Origin: Metellina segmentata | Lineage: Eukaryota > Arthropoda > Arachnida > Araneae > Tetragnathidae | Direction: 5' to 3' | Assembly: GCA_947359465.1 (NCBI GenBank) | Contig: OX375878.1 | Span: 90,990,377 to 91,054,376, forward strand | DNA length: 64,000 bases | Part shown: positions 19,521 to 32,165 of the stretch, piece by piece | Numbering within the stretch: the stretch's first letter is position 1 | Layout of the letters: every line of letters begins with the position of its first letter | Notes under the pieces: model-generated | What the model was told of the DNA's origin: nothing | Databases searched by the model: none | What the model saw: the letters and a program-made list of their open reading frames with translations, nothing else | Translations under genes and position numbers: made by a program

Positions 19521-22500
19521 TGTACTAAACAAACTAAATTCTTCAGTACTATTCCCAAACGCACGCGCACTGTAATTCAAGCACAGGACATATTCTTCAA
19601 TCCATCTAAAAACAGACATATTCACCCCCCCCCAACCTAAACGACCGCTTAAATACCATCCCGTTTCCTTAGAAACGATGATAGTAAATGGTCCAGGATA
19701 ACGATCGCCTGCACCCAGGCACTAGAAACACAATGCAGCTTCTCACGTCAGCTAGTCCTTTAGTTGTACCTCCCATTACAAGTGCTCTGTAGCTGAGTTG
19801 GCAGCTTCACTGTTTTCAATGCTATTGACCCCAATTCGGCCACTTTCCATTTTTATTACTAACATAAATATCCTCAGAAAAATCCGATTTAATTCTACTT
19901 AGTTTCACGCAATAAACCTATATTGTAAGTACTATTATTTTTCTTCCCGGCTAATGAGCCTTTATTGGCCACTAATTCCTTTCCACAAGATGGACTGCCT
20001 AGTTGGATCATTGATGGCCCAAAAGGAAAAACAACTGCAAAACTACCTACTTTTCCTCAAAGTTAAATCTTTTCCAATAACCTAATGCGGAGTAAAAGTA
20101 CCTCCGATGCTGTGGATTTCGAAAGTATTTGTTATATAAAAAGCGCAACTTAACTCTATACTTAGACGTGTAAGATACAAACAGCTTGGAAGATATTTCA
20201 GTAAGTTTTTTCGCACTATTCGTGACATAATATGCATTAGGTACGAATAACATTAATACAAAATACAACAATTCATACAAATTGTTTAATGTAAATATAT
20301 TTCACATTTTAGGAACTACAAAATTATTGAAACATATTGCATAAAAATAGTTATATTTTCAAAAGGAAATAAATAATCTCCAATTTTAAATCGTAATCTT
20401 TAAATTTAATGATATTGGTAGACGCCAACACTGTCAAATGATAACTTTTTCATGTAAGATAACATAAATTGATGAGTAATTGACCTCAAGCTCTGCAAGA
20501 AATGCCGAAATTCCAACTCTGAATCCTCTGTAACTGACGGTACTCCAAGAAGAGTATTAAACTAACATTAAGTTAATGTACTTACCGTTACTGACTTAGG
20601 ATAGATTACCTCCAGAGATCTAGGATCAGTAATAAGATTAAGTCATTGGCCCTCAATGGCGCGAGGAAGCCGACATGTCAATGCAGGCGGAGATTTAGAA
20701 CATTGGGTACTGTTCTGAAAGCTATTCTGACACCACTTTATGTTGAATCCAATGATAAATCTTAGCTATAATTTTATCTATATGACTTAGAAGTCAAAAT
20801 CAGATTTATGCAGTGGGCATAAGTTTGGTTGTACCAAAATTACGTGAATTTTTAAACATTTTATAGCGTTCGTTGTCCATATGCAGTGACATTTTTTAAA
20901 GATTTTTTTGGCTCAGAATTAATTTCAATTCACAGAAATGAATTTAATAAGTGGCATTCCATATCCCCCTCCACCAAAAAAACTTGAAATTGACTTTTGT
21001 AATAGTCACATTATTAGTGTCCACCTTTTGTAGCTTTGTCATATAACAGGAAAATGATATATGTGAAGTGTTTAACATGGATGGATATCCATGTATACGA
21101 TTTGAATCCAAAATAAATTGTATAGCCATATAATTGTTGAATAGGTAATAAAAAAATATTTTCCGGACACTATTGATGATATTTCCTACGAAAGAGAAAA
21201 ATTATTTTCCTGAAACTTCAATGATAATATTTCCTACGAAAGAGAAAAATAATTATTCTTGTCCCTTTTTTTATTTCAATATACTTTTACCCAATTTAAC
21301 TAAAGTAAATTCGTGTAACTTTGCTAGTAACAAATAAAATCAAATTTTATTATTATTATCTTTCTAGCGTTATAAATGCAATAGTGTACGATTTAACTTG
21401 CATAAAAATTGCATTTTTGTATTTTTATGAATCTGCTTATTCAAACCAATTAATAGAATATTATAACTAGCAATATAATCGTCTTTTCATTTCGAATCAT
21501 GCAGAACCAATCCATTCATTGGACACAAGAATAAGTAACAGTCTTAGCATAATCTTCTCAAAATAACATAGCAATCAGAATGTATACATTTCATTAAAAA
21601 TGGTAAGAATAATGCTTCTCTACAATTTATGTTTTAATTTATCAAGATAACATTGTTTCATTAAAGTAAAAAATTGTTTTTATTTTCTGAAAAATATATT
21701 ACATATGATGTCAAAGCTCCCAAGAACACGGCATCGACCCTCTCACCAAATTGGCAACAAAACGGTTATTTACACGACCTACGACGGTGTTCATTGTCCA
21801 AAATTATGCGCAATAGGCGATGGAAAATTATCGCCAATTGGCGATGGTATCGTATTCTTGAGTCCAACTTAAGGAGAGCATTTTCTTAAAATAGTTTTTG
21901 TAATTCAGTAATTAAATTGGAAGCATCGTCTAATCAGTACTATTCAGATATTTTTAAACTATCGGTGTAAGCAATAAACAAAGTAAAATTTGTTAAAGAA
22001 ACAATAAGCAAAAACGAAAATCAGTATACGTATAAACATATTAACGAAAGAAAAAATCTCATACTCATAATACTTAGAAACAAAGATAATTCTTGAAAAG
22101 TAAGCAAATGACTACTGCATGATCTTTATCACTTGTTATTGTAAAGCTAACCCATCAACACTGTACAGTTGTTTCTAGATTCAGTTAATTCCACTGTTCA
22201 TTGATTAGGAAATAATTTAAAATCTCCTGTGAATTGCGAGATGAAATCAAAAACATGAATACGAAATTATAATTCACTTTGACGTTTTAAAACACTTGAG
22301 TACTCTCTTTTATAAATCTTTAAATATGGTCGGCACAGGATGAAACAAGATGCATCTTTAACACCCGACTTAGGGAACACTTCGTATTCATTTTTACGAT
22401 ATAGTACTTAAATTAAATGTGCTTAATGTACACTCTTATGTTTTTCTCTGTAAACAAGAGAACTTAATGTACAATTTATGCATTTCATGAAAACCCTTCA

Positions 22501-23204
22501 TTTTGCACAGTTGAATACAATTTCGGTGTAAGAAAATCAGAAATTAACTTCACGAAACCTAAGCCAACCTGCTTTAATTTAGAATTCTGCATTTATTTAG
22601 CGAGGGTATCTTTAAAACAGTTTCATTTGACAGATATAAGCGTAAGTTTATTTAGGAATTGTATTAATGTTTGCCAACTCCACTACAACATGGGAAGTAT
22701 AAACGGTGTAGAATGGTATGTTAGTTCGTACTTCATCAGTTTTTTAGTTGAAGGATACAACCTTAGCTGCTCTATTGTGTTATGAAATTTAACCTCAACT
22801 CCTCCAACTCAAAAGTTATGCGAGTCACGTTATATTTGAGTTTAAACGTATAGCTCAAAATTTATACTCCTCAAATATAAATTTATTTTCTGCAATTTGC
22901 GTTGAGTTCACATTATGTTGAGCGGGTTAGAAATAAAGAATTATTAGATAAAAGGTTTTCAGAGAATATTGTAGTTCACATTAAGAAAATATGAGAGAGG
23001 TTTTCTGAATGCAGAAAGCCTCTAGATTTAGTGTTTTGGAATCATTTTCTTTACACGAAATCCTAAACGTAGAGGGAGCTAAAGCTTGAACACTTTCTCA
23101 CTTGATATGATGGCTGCGGTAACAGATTAGCAATCTAAGGTTACGATTAGGTTCATCGAAAGATCCTTGTGCACGTGATGGCTGATGGGTTATATACGGT
23201 TCTG
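19521..23204. other. AT-rich stretch, no gene recognised
   Basis: Includes a C-run near 19625-19635 and scattered short frames with no motif. A somewhat GC-richer patch lies at about 20.63-20.70 kb. A 48-bp duplication is listed separately. Otherwise I see nothing I can name. Confidence 0.5.
21157..21252. repeat. Two-copy 48-bp tandem duplication
   Basis: ATATTTCCTACGAAAGAG recurs with 48-bp spacing (21179 and 21227), preceded by TATTTTCC in both copies. Small, slightly diverged. Confidence 0.7.
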
Positions 23205-23425
23205 GTGGGCTGGCGCACGTTCAACATGTCGTAGCCTCAAATGTCCTCACGTGTTCGAGGTGTGTAAGTCTGGAAGGAGGGATATCAGCTCAGGTGTATA
23301 CCTCGCCATCTTATCGTGGTTCAAAATTTCTAGGTGTCCTCAGATTCCTTAACCCTTAGGGATTGATTCCGTACAGTCCCTAATAGCGTTGTGATGCTCT
23401 ATTGCGATGTTAAATAAGTAGTACC
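23205..23425 (+). mobile_element. Old SINE fragment (body to 3' end)
   Basis: Diverged SINE body: GGTGGGCTGGCGCACGTTC, TCAAATGTCCTCACGT, ATCAGCTCAGGTGTA, CTTATCGTGGTTCAAAAT and TGATGCTCTATTGCGATGTT line up in order with the younger copies. No tRNA-like head or target duplication. Confidence 0.7.
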
Positions 23426-24303
23426 CACGTTGTGTAATTTGCCATATTACTAGAAATCAAGTGTTTTCCCCCTCTCACGCATGTTACAAATTAACCACAA
23501 ACATCGCCCCAAACGACCTTAAATCAAATTAACTTCAAACTAAGAGGATTTTTTCTACGTTTAGCTTAATGACAATATTCAAAAATCCTCCCTCTCATAA
23601 AAACCAAGGTGATAAAATTAAATCGTATGTGATCGGAAATACTTAGTGGACAATTTAGTCACTTAACCATTGCGGATGACATTTATTAAAGAACAGTTTC
23701 AGAAATAAAAGAATGTACCATTTTAAGAGTTAATCACACAGACGTGACTAAAGCAGTGTCTATTTGTAAAAATAGCGTCATATGTATGTTTGTACATAAA
23801 TATTTATGAATGGATAGTGCAATTGCGTATTACTTCACAATCCAACGTAATAAGAACTAAATTTTTCTATCTTCTGAAAGTTTGTATGAATTGTGACGGT
23901 TTGCTTCTAGGATTTCGATATTCTTTATATTGTTAAGTTTCCATTGCACATTTTCTAACAGAACGAAAATGGCTGAATGGAATAATTTCAATTGATTATA
24001 TCAAAAATTGTCCTCAATCATTGATCTATAAACTTTCTTGAATTGCCCAGTTTAAGGAACTAATCAACTCCTGAGGAAATCTCAGTTTGTTAATGAATAA
24101 TGATTAGCTGAGCTAAAATTTTTATGTAAGTTAAGCGTGTCATTCGAAGTATTGTACTTCTCATTTCAAAAAACTCTTTTTATATTTTAATTTTCTGTAA
24201 ATGTTGCGATTAAATACAGAGAGATACCTTTTCAAGCTTTTGAAAAGACAATACTTATTTCAAATTGGATTACAAAATTGTAATTATTTACTGGCAGTTA
24301 TTT
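23426..24303. other. AT-rich stretch, no gene recognised
   Basis: No coding, repeat or RNA feature that I can support. Confidence 0.5.
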
Positions 24304-24316
24304 TAAATCTAATTGG

Positions 24317-24651
24317 TAAATGGTAATGGGAATTTTTAATTAACGTCGTACTAAAGCAACACAGCGGGATATTGACGACGGTCCTGGATCAATCACCTAA
24401 GGGAAAGATCCGAGGACACCACGTCGTAATTTTGAACCACGGTCAGATGACGAGGCAACACCTGAGCTGGCACCCCACTCTCCAAACTTCCACACCAACC
24501 CAACGCGAGGAATTTCAACCATGACAGATTGACGTTGCACCCGCCGCCTCTACACCATACGCTTACAAACATCCAAGCCTTGACCCAGATTCGATTCAGG
24601 AACCTTCCGATCTAGTGGCGAATATCTTAACCACCAGACCGGTTGGTCGGC
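24317..24651 (-). mobile_element. Full-length type-A SINE with 13-bp target duplication
   Basis: Antisense copy. Sense reading starts GCCGACCAACCGGTCTGGTG, a tRNA-like head with box B-type TTCCTGAATCGAATCTGGG, then the shared SINE body and an ATTACC-like tail. Flanked by TAAATCTAATTGG at 24304-24316 and 24652-24664, so the insertion is precise and fairly recent. The body is about 92% like the copy at 56.9 kb by eye. Confidence 0.92.
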
Positions 24652-24760
24652 TAAATCTAATTGGAAATTAAAACAAAATGAAAATTTGCATAACCATCTA
24701 AATTTAAAATAGATTTTGAAATTGTGCAGGAAACGGACTGTCTTCGCCAAACTGGATTGG

Positions 24761-24897
24761 TAATGGTAATAATGGTAATTTTTAGTTAACGTCGTACTAG
24801 AGCAACACAACGGGCTATTGACGACGGTCCGGGATCAGTCCCTTGAGGGAAAGATCCGAGGACAACACCTCGTAATTTTGAACCACGGTCAGATGAC
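24761..24897 (-). mobile_element. 5'-truncated SINE with 14-bp target duplication
   Basis: 137-bp antisense copy comprising the tail (GGTAAT repeats), GCTCTAGTACGAC, CCGGGATC and the TCATCTGACCGTGG block, then cut off. CCAAACTGGATTGG flanks it at 24747-24760 and 24898-24911. 5' truncation together with a target duplication is the product of LINE-driven reverse transcription. Confidence 0.92.
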
Positions 24898-24911
24898 CCA
24901 AACTGGATTGG

Positions 24912-25402
24912 ATTTTTAGTATAAAAAACCAGACAGACAAAAGATATTTATTTCCGCTTGATTGATTGTTTTTTCATGGAATGTACCCTTAAAGGGGCTT
25001 TAATCACTTGTCTTCTGCTATAGACACCGCTAGCCCAAATTTTCTTGCTTTATACATATCGGGGTTTCCTTAAAATGTATTTAATCATCGTTTTGGCCAC
25101 ATTTGGCGATAAATCTTTTTGATAATAACCTATCAACTATCATATCGTTAGCAAAAACCCTTCATAACTGACAAAATCAAGTTTACAGAACGGCCGATTA
25201 AAGGCTATTAAGTTTAAGGTTCTAAATATTTTGATACTATTGTACATTTTTTTCAAACTAAATACAATATGACAGTTTATTACTCATCACCATCGAAATG
25301 TTAATTCAGTCTCAAAAAAAGAATTTCTTAAAAATGTCAATTAATGAGTTTCTGCTCGCAGCCGACGGTATATCTGTTCGGAATTCGTTTATTGGAATTT
25401 TT
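24912..25402. other. AT-rich stretch, no gene recognised
   Basis: No feature that I can support. Confidence 0.45.
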
Positions 25403-25520
25403 AACGGCGATGTGCTGAAATCGTGTGCGAAAAATAAGCCGTGACGTCACGACCGAAATATTCCTACAGAAAATACATTCCCCTACAAAAATACTTCACC
25501 CACGTACATCTTGCTTAACC
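25403..25520. repeat. Interspersed repeat copy with TGACGTCA
   Basis: GATGTGCTGAAATCGTGTGC then GAAAAATAAGCCGTGACGTC is shared, with divergence, by segments at 54689 and 61775 (GCTGAAGTCGTGTTTGAAAA). The palindrome TGACGTCA at 25442-25449 would be a CRE-type site in isolation, but it lies within this repeat. I cannot assign the family. Confidence 0.5.
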
Positions 25521-25829
25521 GAAAAGCCTATGAAAAGTGAACTCTATTCTCGTGAAATATAGGACTTAAATTATTTCTTTGCAATGGTTCATCAAGGACT
25601 AATAGTTCTGATTTATTATTTTCTCAGTTTCTGGTTTATTCTCTTATTTATATTACTATAAAATTATTCTACTCCTTTTTTTCCAGACCCACTTATTAAT
25701 ATAACAACTTTAAAAAAATTACAAGTTCTTGAAAAAACAAACCTTTGCCACGTGCGGCATTTATTCTTCCTAATTTGCGAATATCAATTCGTAGATGTTC
25801 CCTTTGCGAGGAATTCTTTCTGTTATGAC

Positions 25830-25960
25830 GTTGCGTTTCCATGGAGACGCTTATGACGGCGGCGGAAGCGTGGAAGTCGCCGCCGTTTCAATTGGAGCGA
25901 GTAGGCGCCTGTCCGACCAACTCGCTTACTATGATGCTGACCTTTTTATTTCTCCCGGAT
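25830..25960. promoter_or_regulatory. GC-rich island with X-box-like inverted repeat
   Basis: GTTTCCATGGAGAC (about 25836-25849) is a near-perfect inverted repeat of the RFX X-box type, preceded by TGACGTTGC and followed by GGCGGCGGAAGCG and GCCGCCGTTTC (another inverted pair). It stands out sharply from the AT-rich surroundings. A regulatory role is inference only. Confidence 0.25.
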
Positions 25961-26009
25961 AGTAATAATAGTAATAGTCAAATCAGGGAGGAGAGAAAGA
26001 CAGTGTTAC

Positions 26010-27010
26010 AGGATGCATAGACACATTCTTTTTCTAAGCTTCCCTCTATCTCTCTTACTATATATGTTTCTCTAAAAATAAATATTTCTCGTTATTTTTG
26101 TGTATTTATTAAATTTTATGTTATTCTCATGTCAGCCTATTAATTTATTTGATAAATATGGCCACTTAAGTTCTTCTCTTATTCTGTATATTTTCTCCTT
26201 TTCTTTGTGCAACATAATATTTTCTTATGCTCTCAATATCATCTTTTTCCCTTTTTCTTAATCTTACATTTTACTCCTATTTCGTCTTTCACTCCTTTCT
26301 TCCAATAGTCACTTCTCTTAACCCTACAAATTGTTACGATGAGATATTTCGCAATCAAGATATTGCTGATTTTTTTATGATGACGAATGAAGATCTGGCA
26401 ATTTTTTTTTCTAATGACGAGATATCTGAACCATCAAGATCTGGTCAGTTTAGTTAATAAGACGGGAAAACTCATCACAAGACAATCATAAGGAGGGTTA
26501 ATTTTCTACATCATTTTTCTTTCTATCGCATTCTCTGAATTCGTTACCTCTCTTTTTTGCTATATTCTATGACATATTCTACTGCTTCAGTTATTTCGCC
26601 TTCTCTATCTCTATCTTTCCACTTTTGTCTACCTCATACATTTAATTTAGTCTCTCATTCTCGATTCTTATTTCATTCTTTCTTTTCAATCTTATCCTAT
26701 TCCACCCTTAACCTATCGTATATTTTGTAGTAATATTTCGCTATAGTGCTGTTTAACCTTCATTTGCTATCCATAGCTCATAGCTTTTACTACACTCACA
26801 CTACTTTTCATTCCTTTCTTTTCATTATTCTTACATATGTTTTTATACTTACATTCCCTCCTTATGTTTCTTACTATAAATTTCTTACTATAAATTTCTT
26901 CCCCCTTTTTTATAACAGCATCTCTCTTTTTCTTTAATTCTTTCTTGATCAGATTTCTTTTGCGTTTGTTTTTTCTTCCATATTCTTTCTTATTAGTCTT
27001 TCTTTACAGA
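26010..27010 (+). repeat. 1-kb pyrimidine-rich tract
   Basis: The plus strand is dominated by C and T (TTCTTTTTC, CTCTATCTCTCTTAC, TTTCTTCCATATTC and similar) with little internal periodicity. A short TTAA-bounded element with the opposite, purine-rich character interrupts it at 26322-26497. The open frames here (76 and 63 codons) are by-products of the bias. Confidence 0.65.
26322..26497. mobile_element. 176-bp TTAA-bounded element carrying satellite monomers
   Basis: Starts TTAA|CCCTACAAATTGTTACGATG and ends GGAGGG|TTAA (26318-26321 and 26498-26501 are the TTAA copies). Inside are about three monomers of the satellite: GATGAGATATTTCGCAATCA, then GAAGATCTGGCAATTTT, then GACGAGATATCTGAACC and AAGATCTGGTCAGTTT. 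This is the smallest and clearest case of the array-in-element arrangement. Confidence 0.65.
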
Positions 27011-30000
27011 GAGTCAGGTTTATAGAGATGTATTCCATGATTTCTATTCAGATGAAGTGTCAGTGATATCTAAATGATCCTAATTATCATATTATAAAGT
27101 TAGCTTTAAGGATCGTTATGAAATTAAATTTGAGCTACAGGTGCTTGTTATTAATGTGCTCGCATTAATTAATAAAAGAAGAAAGTTACAAATAGCGTAA
27201 TTAGATGGCCCTGTTCCAATACAGATAAATATAAACAGGTGCAAATGTCCAATGTGGCCTTCCATTTGGGTTTAGGATATATTTCATTTGAATTTTAAAA
27301 GCACGTATACATTTGCGAATCGAACCGTTCGTAGAAATTATTTTCTAAATTAACTTCTAGGGATCCTTGGGAAGAGAAGGAACCATCCACGAACCACCAA
27401 GGTCACGCCTCGTCAGCCTCCGGTAATGACGATGGAGCGGGGAGGTTCGCGAGCAGAATGAAAAACTCACGACGCAGCACAATGTGTACTTTTTGATTCT
27501 ACTTGGACAAAATTCAACTTTCTTAGTGTCGCAGATTGTCAAAAAGACATCATATCTTAAAAGTAGTATGTCCTCTTAGCAAGACCGCAGTTTTATTTTT
27601 CTAAATAATTCCTCCTAATAGGCTGTACAAGGGTCCAAAATCGAACTTTCTGCGTTGGTTGCAAAACAAATCTGGCGACTACGTATTAGTACTTTGAGGG
27701 AAACTGAAAAGCATAGGTCCTATATTTTCTTTAGCGCTATTGAGTAGATACTATCGTTAACTTCTGTTTACCGGGGTATTTTTACGTGCTTTTAGTTTCT
27801 TGGCTATTATTTCATTAATTTGCAAGATCCTTTTGAATATATAGCTAATTAGCGTCTTATGCAACTGCTCATTTCAAATTTCAACTAGACTTTTTAACAC
27901 ATTATATCACCATATATCACCAAAACATTATATAGGCATTATAGCCTGACTAATTTGACGTGCGCAGAACAAAAAAGTTCTTGCAAAAGTCTGCGGTACT
28001 GATAAATTTCAGAATGAATATGGAAATTTTTTCGTTATTTTTTTTTTTTTGCCATTTGGGTGATAAATTTGAAGTAAACTAAAATCGATTCTATTTTAAT
28101 TTATATTTCTCAAGAAATAGTTGAATATGTGTTACCAAATACAGTTTTGAATGTTTTAAATACTGTCAAAGCGAAAATGTTCGAATTACCCTCCAAAGAA
28201 TTGAGCGAGAAGGCCTCAAAATGATTTTTAAGCCTGTAGTTCCAAGGTATAGAAAACGAAACTAGTAACCTTGTAGAGACAACTAGTGAAAACGAATTGT
28301 CAATGACCACTGAAGTAAAATTCGAAAGTCATGTGTACGATATTCTACTTCAAATCAGCTGCTTTGTTACATTTCTGGAAGATGTACAATTATGTGTCTT
28401 AGTAAAACGTCAGATTAAATTATCTGAAAATCATGTGCTTGGGCTGAATTGACACATTAATATTTCTTGCACCAACATAAAATTACATAAACAACGTAAA
28501 GAACGTTCTCTAAATAAAAAACTCCGTATAATACAAAAATGAGCTAAACGGTTGTAACTCTTCTGGGATGATTAAAACGGAAACTTCAGCTGTACCCTAA
28601 CTCACTCACAACTAGTCACTTATCAACTGCTCTGTTAAATGGTTACGTACAATTTATGAACAATCCGTTATCCTGATTTTGTCGAAAGATAATATCAGAA
28701 ATACAAGTATAATGAGTGGCTGTAATGACGCTGAACAGAAAATTTTCCAGCAATTTTTTTTTTCAGAAAAATATCACTATAAACAAAGTGTGTTTAGTAT
28801 TTCTTTGGTACCTTTCTGCACTAATGATGGTAAAAAATTTATCTGTCAAAATCTCAATTAGACCTTGTTGTTCAATCAAATTTCTTTTTGTCAAATATTA
28901 GTATATTTAACATCAAGCGAAGTTAATAATGTACTTTAAAGCTGACTTTTTTGTTTTGATAGATGTGATCAAATATCAAACAGGACATATAAAGATAGAA
29001 ACACCGCTTGTTGATTTTGTTAGAAATGATGATAAGTCTGTTTAAAAAACCATTATTGTTGTTATCAAGCTCTACCAAGTCATATTACAATGTTTAAATT
29101 CCAATTTCTAGATAAACTGATACGTTTTCTAAGCACGAAGCAATTGCAAGATGTATATACCTCAGAAAGTATCCTTGGTTCCCCAGTTCCCGTAAACTAT
29201 GCATAAAATACTGGTCCATGGAAATATTATTTCACTTCTTGTATTCTTCCAATTGGTAATTGGTCCGCCTCTTAAAAGCACAAGATGAATAAACGCAATA
29301 GGCGATGAGAGAAATATTTTCTATAAAAAATGTCAACTAATGTGAATTAATTACTTATAACCTCACATCCATTAATTTTAAGTTTACGAGCAAGGTCTAA
29401 AACTAAACAAAGCCAAATATTTTCCAAAAAGGTTGAATTTTTTAAAGAACTTTCCCAGTTGATATTCCAAGTAAATAACTTTGCAATACTTTTCAAATAT
29501 TTCCCATTTGGTTTTTGAATTATTCTTTATTTTGAAATGGAACTGTTATGGGTATATCTGACCATTGTTCAGGTGCATATTGATATAAAATTGCAAAATA
29601 TACGGTTAATAATTGATCCAAGTATATTTTATATATTTTTCTTTAAATTTATCATATTTCTGCATCGCAATAACCATCGAAAATAATTGAAACCGATATC
29701 GATATGTATACGTTGAAAAATGTCTGTATTTTCCCAAGTGTGGGTTTCGATTCATTATCATTGCTTGGTTAAAATGATAATGAATTACAATGATAAAGAC
29801 GTGAAATATACACCAAATCAGTATTTTATCACTCACAGCCTCTTATAATCATCCAAAACCTGTGTATTTTTTATGCAATTCACGAAAGATTCACGAACTG
29901 CTCGTGAACCATTCAAAACCCCGTCAAAATCATAACAATTAGAGGCTTGCGAACGGTTCGTCTCACACGAGGCTCGCAGATGCATGTATACACGGCTTAA

Positions 30001-30925
30001 CATGTTTGGTAAAATGTAACGAGTCTAATAGAATATCCAACACATGACACCTTATTGTGTCTCCACATCTGATATCTGATCCAATACACCTGATTCTTCA
30101 AAAACAAACCACAACCAGAAGTCGTGTGTAGTAAGAAATGATGATCAGAGTAAAAAAAAAATCTGAAAATAATGGCTAATTATCCAACAATCTGGAAAGT
30201 ACTTATTTAGCGGTATTAGGACTTATCGACTGATGTGGCAAGGAAATCCATTTTACAGAAGTAAGCAAAGCTGCAACAATCGCATTGTTGCAGCCTGTGG
30301 TATTGTTAAACTATCTACATTTTACAATATATTCGAAACAGAACGAGTACCATTAACTTTTCGAACAATATGAATCAATGATTAGAGTGGACCTAAATCA
30401 ATACCACGCAGCCCCTTTCGGAGAGTACAACAAAACCTCTTGGATAACTTGATGGGTCTTTCGGTGGCCAAATAGTACAGTTGTGCGTGTTCATTTAACC
30501 ATTTAAGCATAAATTGGCGGCATTATTCGATAGAGTTCTAGGCCATGTGATGTTCGCTGTTCGCACAAGGAACTTAATTAGAAATTTTACACCAATAAAT
30601 CTAATTTTTTGATGAATGAGAGAGCATATCATTAGAATTACAAGCGTTTCATTCTTCTTTCATTTTGTACCTCAGAGATCACTTTTGAATCGTTAAGAAA
30701 GAATATTCAAAATTTTAAATGACCAAGCACCAAAGTAAAAATTGAACACCAAAGAAAATTAAAATAATTTGTATGTACACTCTGAACAAACGCAGAAGTT
30801 ATAATTAGTTAATATATATAAATTGAAAGTAATTAAGAAGTGTTTGTAACATAAATTTCAAAATCTATAGTTAAGGTAATTTTTACTTTAATGAAATGAT
30901 AAATAAAAGTATGGACATTGTAATC
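27011..30925. other. AT-rich stretch, no gene recognised
   Basis: No convincing gene. At 27360-27420 a short GC-richer segment is bounded by a possible splice acceptor (AACTTCTAG) and donor (CCG|GTAATG) and is open in one plus-strand frame (GSLGREGTIHEPPRSRLVSL); too short to call. Another GC-richer patch with inverted GAACGGTTCG and CGTGAA motifs is near 29.88-29.98 kb. Confidence 0.4.
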
Positions 30926-31009
30926 TAAAAATTAAAACCGAACACTTTTACATTTAACAAGCAAATTTCTTTCAAAAAATTACAATAGTTATAATGATAT
31001 TTTGTATGC

Positions 31010-31969
31010 ATCCTTTTGCTTTCAATAACAGGTCTGAGCAGTCTTGGCATGGACTGCACCATTTTTTTTTTTGCAAAATGTCACTTCAATTTTATTTCCA
31101 TTTTCTATTAAATCATTCTTAAGATCTTTTGTATTTAAAATTGGATGTTCACGTACTTTTTCTGTAAATAGTTCCAAATGCTCTCTATGACATTAAAATA
31201 TGGTGACTGTGGAGGTGTTTCTGACATAAGGAGAGTTATACAACCTTACATTCTATGCTTTGTCCTTGAAGTCGTTGTCTTGATAGAAATGCTAGTCGTT
31301 TTTAATGTTTGCACGGTTCTTTTTTCACATTTGCCTTTAGTATGTAAATCCATTTATATTTATCCACATAATACCATCCATAAAATGCAGTTTTCCGATT
31401 CCAGAAGCAGGCATACAACCCCAAATCGTTACTGACTCACCTCCATGTTTTGCTGTGGATTTAAAATGTTTCAAATGTAACTCTTGATTTCGCTTTCTCC
31501 ACACTAATTTTTCCGTCAGATCCAAGCAAGTTAAATTTACTTTCATCTGTAAAATGTACTTTATTAAAAATTAGGTAATATTTTTCATCATACAATTTTA
31601 CAAATTTTAAGCGTTTTAACCTATTTACTTTAATGATGTACGGTTTTCGTTAGCAATTCTATCATTCAATCCATTTTTTCTTAGTATATTTCTAATAGTT
31701 TCAGGATTGTCTTTTTCCCCAAGGAATTTGCCTTAGTTTTGATGCCCTTACCTTATAGTTTTGTTTTACTCTTCTTACTATCCATCGTTTATCAGGATCA
31801 TTAAAAAGATTATGTTACTTTTGGGGGGCTATTTTTTTCCCTTTAGGATGTAGGACTGTTTAATAACACTAAATACAGTCGAAAAGCTACTGATTTCTCG
31901 AACACTTTTTCCTGATTTCTAGTGAGAAATAATCAACTTATGAATGTCAATGCTCATATGACTATCCAT
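31010..31969 (-). pseudogene. Tc1-type transposase pseudogene
   Basis: Start codon at 31969-31967 with MDSHMSIDIHKLIISH, a stop, then KSGKSVREISSFSTVF (first helix-turn-helix of Tc1 transposases). Next come NLFNDPDKRWIVRRVKQNYK (second helix-turn-helix), FTDESKFNLLGSDGK (first catalytic Asp region), STAKHGGESVTIWGCMPASG (family KHGG.S..VWG) and PPQSPYFNVIESIWNYLQKK, with the terminal catalytic residue as E in the SP..N.IE.IW motif. Several stops and frameshifts make it dead. Imperfect inverted segments around 30.93-30.95 kb (AATTAAAACCGAACACTT) and 32.13-32.16 kb (GTTCGGTTTCCATTCTG) are candidate termini. Confidence 0.85.
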
Positions 31970-32165
31970 TGAATTTAACGAAACAAAAACTAATCAAAAA
32001 TTTATAACAGACAAATAATTTTGATATAATATTTACCAAAAAACATCGAATCAAGATAATTCTTCCATGTAAAGTTGCCAAAACGTGAATTTAGAAGTAT
32101 AAATAAGCCAAAAATATAAAGAATTTTAAAAAGCAGACGATTGTTCGGTTTCCATTCTGTGATTT

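Noticed and set aside
19785..19850. tRNA-like TGTAGCTGAGTTGGCAGC
   Set aside because: Box A-like only; no T-arm with box B and no acceptor pairing follow.
25442..25449. CRE site TGACGTCA as a promoter element
   Set aside because: It lies inside an interspersed repeat and no gene or transcription start is visible nearby.
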